NCBI GenBank assembly: GCA_021432605.1
Contig: MU271154.1
Location: 1-64,000 of the forward strand
DNA from: Coniochaeta sp. PMI_546
Taxonomy: Eukaryota > Ascomycota > Sordariomycetes > Coniochaetales > Coniochaetaceae
Reading direction: 5' to 3'
DNA: 64,000 nt
A model generated the notes under the pieces. That model made no database searches, was not told the DNA's origin, and saw only the letters and a list, made by a program, of their open reading frames with translations. Below are positions 56,819 through 64,000 of the stretch, piece by piece. Position 1 is the first letter of the stretch. Each line of letters begins with the position of its first letter. Position numbers and translations under genes: made by a program.

Positions 56819-59800
56819 TCACTCCTCCAGATGGATCCCAAGTCCCAGCAAATCACTCTGTCTCGACTCTTCGCTCCTCGAGCGCTGCATCGCCGTGCTT
56901 CCTCTCCGCTCACCAAACTCCACCACCCGTCCATCGGCAAGCATGAACCCACCACTCCCACTCCCAGATCCCGATCCGGATGCGTTCCGCGCCATGGCTT
57001 CCCCACCTACCCCAACACCAGGACTCCCTTTGCCCTTGCCCGGTCCCGGCCGTCCACCCCTCGTCACACCCTGGCCGCGTCGCCCCCTCGGCGCAGGACT
57101 CTGACTCTGCGATCTCCCGCTCTTCGTTCCAGAAGGCGTGGTCCACTGAGCAGCGGCCATCGGACTCTCCCGCTCATCTTGGATGGCGTGAGAATGTCGA
57201 TCCTCCCACCGTGAATAGCTCGTTTCCACCTCGCCGAACGCGTCGCCTAGCCTTGGACTCGGTTCCGTCTCCGTGTGCGAGGGCCGGCGCTGTCGAAGAC
57301 CTGGGATATTGAATGGCAGGAGGCGGTTGATTATCCCGCTTCCACTTCCGCTTCTTGCCCGGCCCGACGGTGGGGAAGAAGATTGCGGCTGTGCGGTTTC
57401 TGGTGCCGAGCGGTGGGACTGGTTGCTACCCCCGCCGGTAGATGGATTTCGGGACATGGGCTCCGACGTGTAGCCTCCTGGACCGCTAAGCTGGAGCTGT
57501 GCGGTGCGGGTCATGGGTTGCACGTTGGTGTTTGGTGGGGAGGGGCGCTGGATGGAGGGATAGGAGAAGGAGAGCGGACCGGCGTCCTGGTAGGCTAGGG
57601 ACGAGGAATCGAGACGGCTGAGGGTGGGATGATAGGCGTGCGTCTCCCACTGCCGTATGGTGGGTGGCAAGCCGCGGCGGAGCGAGGCAGCAGTGTTGAT
57701 CTCGATTTCGATTGGTGGTGGAGGGAAAGGTGACGAGCGGTTGGCGGGACTTGAGCCGGCGCTGCGTGTACCGGCAAACAATGGAGCGGGAGAGGCGGGC
57801 AGATTCGCATCCTTGGGGTTGTCGGTCTGCTCCGGGTCGCAGTCGGCTGGCTTCAGATTCTCTTTGAGCTTCTTGAGAGTGGCTGCCGTCCAGCTCGATG
57901 GCGTGGCAGCTATTTTCGCCAGGCTATTTGAGAACTCAACTGGTGACATGGAGTACTCGTCTTCCGGTATCTTCGTCGCCAGCGGGTCAGCGTGGCTGTT
58001 GCTTCCCATGAGGAATCGTGGCCGGGGTAGGCTTCCTTGGCTAAAGCTTCTCTCGTGGAGCATGTGCTTGTCATCCGACGACGGAATCGACTTCCTGATC
58101 TTGTGTAGCTGCAGCTCAGCCTCGCTTTCCGCGCTTAGTCGATTCTGACTCTGGCTTCTAGGCGGCTGGGAGACATTTGTGATGGAGCCCTTGGCGATTT
58201 CACGGCTAATACTAACCCGAGGATCGCTGATGCTTGTGTCCCTCCATGCACCCGCACGATCGTGGTAGCGACGATGCTCGACCTTCCTGACAGATCTATG
58301 GTTCAGATTTGGGATAATGAAGTCCCATTCAGAGCCCTGCCGGTCGTTCCTGACATTGCCATTTTCCGCTCTCGACGAACCATCGACTCCAGTAGCATTA
58401 CCACGGTTCGGGGAGGCAGTGACAGTCCTGGCGTCATCGTGGAGATCAGAAGGGTCTCGAGGCACTGGTATAGTCTGTTGTTGAGGATATGGAACATGGA
58501 AGTGGTAAGGATTATGCGCAAAGTCCGGCCCTGGCGTCGTCGGCGATTGAAACATTTGAGATCTTTCGTCATCGTCATGAAGGACAGACGTGATGCCGCT
58601 CGTGCTTGTGCTGCTGTGGCTTGGCGGAGTCATTGAATCCGTCTCAGACGAGCTCCCCGTTCGCTCAAAGACAGAAATCGGCGGCATCTCCTGAGACCCT
58701 TCGACAATATGCGTTTGCAGGGTGTACGATAGGCGATCGATTTCGCCCTGTGTCTTGTAAAGTCGTTGCTCGATGTTGTCCTTTACCAGACCTAACAATT
58801 CTGGCGACCTCTTCTCGAATTTCTTGACGTGCTCCAGCAGCCTCCTTCCATGGATGGCAAACCGTCGGTAATCGTCAGGTAACCCGACACCGGTGTGTTC
58901 CTTGATCTTCCTATCGGCCTCATCGAACGACCGACACCACACAGCGGCTGCCCTTTCGAGCCAGAAAGGGGTCTGCTTCTCGTCGCTGAGAGTATCAATG
59001 AAGAAAGCCTGTACTACGCTGTGGACCCTGAGAATATCCAGTGACTCCACGGTTCTTTCAGCGCCTTGCTTAGAGCTCCGAGAACTGGTCGGCGAGATGT
59101 CCTGGATTTCCGTCCGCTCGAGCAGGGCGAAGGCGATCAGCACTTTGAGAGTGTTGGTGAGGTTAGCCTTGCGTCGAGAAGCATCTGGCGTCTTGAGTGG
59201 CGTCCGATTGTCTAATGCAGACATGCCTAGGACTCTGGTCAGCAAACAGTTCTCAGCAGTATCCTCGCGACCTGAGCCTTGCTAGCAGGAGTGGCCAAAG
59301 AGACGTACCTAGAGTGAGCATCTCCACGGGTACGTGCTGGTCAAAGAAGACAACGATTGATATGAGGTTGAGTGCCGCAGTAGCTCCTCTGTGTTGCAGC
59401 TGATCGCGAACGGACTTATAAGCTGGCAGCGCACCAGCCTGCGCTCGGTTCTTGTACGACCTCAGATACTTCGAAAGCGGCTCTCTGGTCGCTTTGAGCT
59501 GTTGGGCGGCCACATGTATCATTAGAGGCAGACGTCCCATCAGCTCCACCAGCTCAAGGGCTCTGCTCCGGTCATCTTGAGTCCATGGCTTCTTCTTGTC
59601 CATCTCGAGCAGCAGGAGGTCTGTAGCCTCCCGTGGTGCAAGCAAGGGCAGCTCCATCACCTGAGGGCTATCGAAGCGATAGTCTTCTACAACGGCGCGC
59701 TCCGTTGACGTGAATATCAAGCTTGTGTTTTTTGCATCCGGGATGAACTCTTGCAGTCCTGGGGCATCGAAATGAACACCGTCAAGCACTAAAAGCCAGT

Positions 59801-61513
59801 CGTCGAGGCTGTTGAGCCATTTTCGGACGATGGCCACAATCTTCCTCGGGTCTCGCAGTTCTTGAACATCCTCGTGAGAAACTAGTCCTCTGAGTGCCTC
59901 ATTCTTGGCGATTCGCCAGTACCAATACTCCATTTCCTGCTGGGACTTGGCACGGACCCAGTAGACGCCTCCAGGATAATCCTCCTTGTGCTCGAAAACA
60001 TACTGCCGTGCCAGATGTGTCTTGCCACCACCCGGAAGTGATTGGATCAGAACAGCGGAGGTGCCTTGTGATCGCTTGCCTCGGTCCATAAGCATCTTAT
60101 GCAAAAGTTTCATCTCATCGTCCCTTCCCACAAAGTAGGAGTTTGGTCGAAATGGTTCGGGGTGGATGAACAGGGGCGAATCCTTCGTTTGTGGCACCGT
60201 CACGTCGATTATTTCCGATTGAGTCGAGTCGTGCGTAAGAGCCAGCGGTGGCACTTCCGGTCCTTGTGGAGTTGCCGGGCTCTCGACTTCGTGAACTATC
60301 ATCTGCGTTTCCGTGTTGGGAGGCTGGTTGCCCAGCTGCCGAAGTCGTCGCTCATGAATATCAAGCTGTTGGCGTACTTGTCGATCGTCGAGTTCAACCA
60401 ACCACCGTACTTGAATGACGCTTGGTGCCTCCTTTACCCACTCGCCGATAGCCGTCGATACTGTCCGGAAGCCAGGGGCAGTATTACTCTCAAACTTGCA
60501 CATGCCGGAGTGTGTGGCTTCTATGCCGTAGTACGTAACACCCGGCAGCTGAGGACTGGCGGAGCTCGGGTCGACGACCATAACTCTAGATATACATCAG
60601 CATGCATCCTGACGGATTTGATAGGCAGGATGCATTGGCAGGAGCAGTGCGCCCGACTTACTTTGATCCCTTGATGTCAGTCTTATGATTCTCGTGAGCC
60701 ATATGTATCTGAAAGCGCTGGTAGATATCCAGAAAGTGGTTGTTGATATTCTGCAACGTCTCATTGTCCTTCTTGAGCGTCTTGATCAGCACAGGCTCCG
60801 TCTCGAATATCTTCCTCGGTATCACAGCCTCAGACATGGACTGCAGCATGTGGCCCCAAGTTGCAAGACCAGATCCTAAGTGTGGCGTGCCGAGGAAAAT
60901 GATGCCGTACGTCGACACATAGACCGACCTGAGGTCATCGTGATTCTCCGTCCGCACATCGTTCGAGTACAGGAGTGCACGTTTGGTGAGGATACCGCCC
61001 AGACTATGGACGACCCAGATGATGGGGTTCTTCAGGGTGCCTTCACTCTTGCGGTAGTGTGTGAGAGTTGCGACCAGAGTCTGGGCATGGTGGTGGATGA
61101 AATTATTGCTTGCGCTCCGGTCATTGCGGCTGGAGTAGACGTCGGCATTGTAGCCGTACACCAACACGTTGGCGTGCTCTGCCTTTAAGCTGTCCGGCAG
61201 CAGATCGGTGGGCCAGAAGACGCCGTTCTGTGCCGTCCATGTTCTCTGCGGATCACCATTCAGACCGTGGACGAGGATAATGTCCACTTTAGCTTCTGGG
61301 TGGGTGTAGACGGCTGTGAACTCATAGCGTTGGATTTGCTTGTTGATGGATCCCTGTATCTTTGTTAGCTGGATGGAATGATGCTGCGGCCCGATCCGCG
61401 CCCAACGAAAGACACAAACAGCACGGCACCGCAGAATAACAGCTGTTTGGTCGTGCAAATGCACAGAAGAATAGATTAAAATGGTCAAGGGCGCAGGAAA
61501 GCGCACATACCAT
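56819..61513 (-). CDS. NLR-like STAND protein: alpha/beta hydrolase (SesB-like) + NB-ARC + long disordered tail
   Basis: Model of four exons, 61513-61511, 61353-60662, 60585-59309 and 59226-56819, 1459 residues. Exon 1 is only the ATG; its donor GTATGT and the GCTAACAAAGATACAG acceptor fit, but the start is the weakest part. Hydrolase domain, about 22-265: DIILVHGLNGDPQRTW, VHSLGG with Ser at about 118, IIFLGTPHLGS, and EATHSGMCKF with His at about 257. NB-ARC: PGGGKTHLAR (about 416-425), LLVLDG (496-500), GRLPLM (582-587), and an MHD-like VHSVVQAF at about 725. A winged-helix region follows; then from about 840 to 1459 a Ser/Pro/Gly-rich disordered tail replaces the usual TPR, ankyrin or WD repeats. 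SesB-type NLRs are fungal STAND proteins linked to heterokaryon incompatibility and self/non-self response. Confidence 0.8.
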
Positions 61514-64000
61514 GCTTTAGTTGGCTGGCGGAGTACCGGAATCACTATATACACCGCCAGATATGGTGATTATACTGATCCAGAGTGAGAAATGGGGGGG
61601 TTTATAAGCAGCCGACGCTAACAGAAACAGCTGCAGCACCACCTCTTATGTAGGCTCGACCATGGAGCGTTGAACTGGCAAAAGACAGTCGGTAAGGATT
61701 TGCGATCATCGGCCGTCGCGGTATCAAGCCGGAAGGGGCTGCGTCTTGTGGAAGAGCCGCTGGTCAGACTTAGATGGGGCTGCCTGATCCTATGATGGAC
61801 GACAAATACCCGAGGGGTGACTTTCTTGGCCGTCAGAGCGATCAGAGAAGGCGCTGTGGCAAGAGCTGTACGACGGTTAGGAGTTCTATTGGTCACGGAT
61901 CATATTTTGCCTTTTGAGATTCGACGAGAGATGAGGGAGAGAGACGATGGTATAGTCGTAATAGGTCGCTGTCACGAGGTTGACTTTGAGGATTTCCGAC
62001 TTTGTCTCAAAAATGACCAGAAGGGCAGCTGAGACCCCTGGTTACCGTGTTGCCCGCCCCCCCCCCCCTGTCAGCCACATCTTTGCTACTATAGTAGAGC
62101 AGGCACGAGGGAAGCACCGAAGTCTGGGGCAGTGTGGCCCGGGAGCAGATCCCCGGTCGGCAGTCACGACGTTTCATTTGCTGCCCTCCTGCATACCACC
62201 GTAGTGCCTTCAGTTGACCGCAGTGCTTCTGTAACAGAGAGCCTCCTCCGACTCCAACTCTGCCATTTCTACATCAAGAGGCATCCTATCGCTGGTCAAG
62301 TCAGCTAAGCTATTGGATGGACAATCATTTCCCAGGTTTCACTAGTCTAGTAGGCACTTTAGTATTATGCGTAGAGATCGCGCAAGCGGTGACTACATAC
62401 TCGACACGCAAGTTGTTCACAAGCTGTAGCCTGCTTCTCACCCTTTCTCTGTGCCAGCGTGCAGTCGCGACAGAGAAGAAGATTCGAGTTATCAATAATT
62501 GAATGGTCATCTGGCACCGCAGCTCTATTTCGAGGATTGAATCTGACTGTAGATCCCAAGGATCGGAGTGATTGCAGTCGACATAAAGTTCACGCCTATC
62601 CCACTGTTACACGGTACCTGTGCGGGAGGTAAGATGTGTGCTATACCTACCACAGTAAACTTGGAAGGATTACCCCACATTCTAAAAGCGGGTTGCCTAG
62701 CGAGGCTCATCGAAGTGCGTGATTCACATCATGACGAGCTTCGAAGGGCAGTTTTAAATCTTCCAGCGAGAGGTCGACGTCATGTCTTCGGTGATCCTAT
62801 TTGAAAAGCTCTGCGGCCAACTTGCCACCATCAGCTTGCCCTTTCTGTCCTTGACTTTCTCTTCCTCATCTTTCAAAGTCAACCGATGAAGCAATGATTC
62901 GAGGAGGACGGGCGACAGACGACGGTGTCCTTGACCGAGGCTTGCGTAACCAAGGCGCCGCGTCGTTGAACTGACTCACAGTTCGACACCCGTGTACGGC
63001 GGTTTCGATCTTGCGCATCAAGTCGTTGCCCGGGATCGACATTCCATTACGTGCTGTTCCCAGGCATCCGCTAGAACTCTCTAGACACCGCCTGACATGG
63101 GTCTTTTCCGATGTCCACAACGCTCATGGTGAGGGAGCGGATTAAGCAAGGTAGTCAAGGCGCTTTCCGCGAGATCAGCAACACAGCACCACTCACAAGA
63201 TACCCATAACCACCTCCTGCTCTCATCGTCCTCATCTTCCCGAGCTGCTTGACTTTGTATTTCGATTAGGAATCTCATTGCAGTCGCAGGGCTGACAGAG
63301 CGTGGCTGATATTTTGGCAACACCTTCGTTAGCCCATTTTCGAAACTGTCCGAAACTTTTCCAGCAAAACGTCATTCGAGTAGAGGTCAATCGTGAAGGC
63401 AGCAGAGGGTTGTACATTCATACTCGCTTGTTCATGAGCAAGGTAGCACCAGCTCCTCGCGAGACTCGTGCTTCGGAGGCTTCTCGCGGGCTGCGGCAAA
63501 CATGGCTTTCCTTGCTGAACAACGGGAGCATTGAACTGCTCCGAAAATCGTCTGACGAGCCATCTTCCATGGTTTGCTTCATCCTTGGGTAGAGATTTGA
63601 TGTTCCGCCATTGGGCCTGACTCTTTGGCTTGTGGCCAGCTTAGTTCCATAGTGATACCTACATCAGAGTATACCCCACGGACAGAGGAACAGTATGAGT
63701 AGCGTGCCTGTGCTACAAAATGAATCCATTTCCATATTTGCCAGTTATATCGCTTCTGACGGCAGGACTTACGAGTGTAAAGCCTCGCATCAGCACTTAT
63801 TTAAGCCCACGATTCCTGCTGCCAGTGGTGTTGAAGATAAGTACCTAAGATATATACAGTGAATGAGCCTGGTCTGGACTCTGGAATAATCAAATCCCAC
63901 GTTGCCAGCTGTACCCCACCTTCAAAGTGGTCCCCTTGTCCGCTCACCGCCCCGGCAGAATGGCGCCAAGATTTCGTCGGACAGGCGTCAAGCGCCGACT
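61514..64000. other. 2.5-kb right-end region, no supported gene
   Basis: The first part is the promoter and leader of the NLR-like gene. A 13-base poly-C run lies near 62056. A plus-strand frame at about 62568-62804 has protein-like composition but no ATG or domain. No RNA gene seen; the sequence to the right edge is AT/GC balanced and unlike the RIP-like block at the left. Confidence 0.5.

Noticed and set aside
62568-62804. Plus-strand frame near the right edge
   Set aside because: No ATG, no domain and no splice signal; composition alone is not enough to call a gene.
1-64000. CRISPR array, rRNA gene or centromere-like satellite
   Set aside because: No spaced direct repeats of CRISPR type, no rRNA sequence, and the low-complexity tract has no regular period.
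1-64000. Secondary-metabolite gene cluster
   Set aside because: No polyketide synthase, NRPS, terpene cyclase or cluster-type P450 was seen; the single GMC and lipase genes are isolated.

Overview
The window reads as nuclear DNA of a filamentous ascomycete (Pezizomycotina). Support comes from short spliceosomal introns (mostly 50-85 bp, GT..AG, with CTRAC/CTAAC-like branch sites), fungal-only families (DUF3405, SesB-like hydrolase/NB-ARC protein, OTT_1508-like deaminase, CBM19) and an AT-saturated block typical of repeat-induced point mutation (RIP). The class cannot be fixed from sequence alone. Gene models were built by eye from reading frames and splice signals; exon limits are inferences unless a frame makes them unavoidable.

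Layout. 1-3900 is a gene-free, AT-rich, RIP-like block with a possible LTR remnant at its left edge and about 1 kb of TAATATTAAATATT-type low complexity. Just outside it lie a decayed gene (4160-5043), an intact OTT_1508-like nucleic-acid deaminase (6331-8019) and a convergent C2H2 zinc-finger gene (9442-8254): an accessory-looking border zone. 9.4-18 kb is sparse, with a secreted lipase and a secreted Ser/Thr-rich CBM19 protein.

18-35 kb is a dense housekeeping stretch: SLD2 (replication) and RINT1/TIP20 (Golgi-to-ER tethering) share a divergent promoter; then a YMC1-type mitochondrial carrier, an Ariadne RBR ubiquitin ligase, succinyl-CoA:3-ketoacid CoA-transferase, an unknown protein, an intron-bearing tRNA-Arg(CCT), a PP28-family phosphoprotein and a small membrane protein. 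35.9-38.1 kb is empty. 38-44 kb holds surface or secretory genes: a Cys-rich secreted protein, a single-pass Cys/Ser-rich membrane protein and a DUF3405 type II membrane protein, with an array of five 16-bp direct repeats carrying CCAAT boxes before the last.

44-56 kb returns to housekeeping: a GGA clathrin adaptor, a secreted GMC oxidoreductase, TSR3 (18S rRNA modification), mitochondrial IF-2, and a SNIP1/Pml1 FHA splicing factor divergent from IF-2. The right end holds a large NLR-like gene (61513-56819) joining an alpha/beta hydrolase to an NB-ARC ATPase with a ~620-residue disordered tail, then 2.5 kb with no supportable gene.

The most unusual content is the NLR-like hydrolase/NB-ARC gene, the deaminase gene at the RIP border, and the CCAAT-box array. 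No clear new multi-gene system (cluster of co-oriented, functionally linked genes) was seen.
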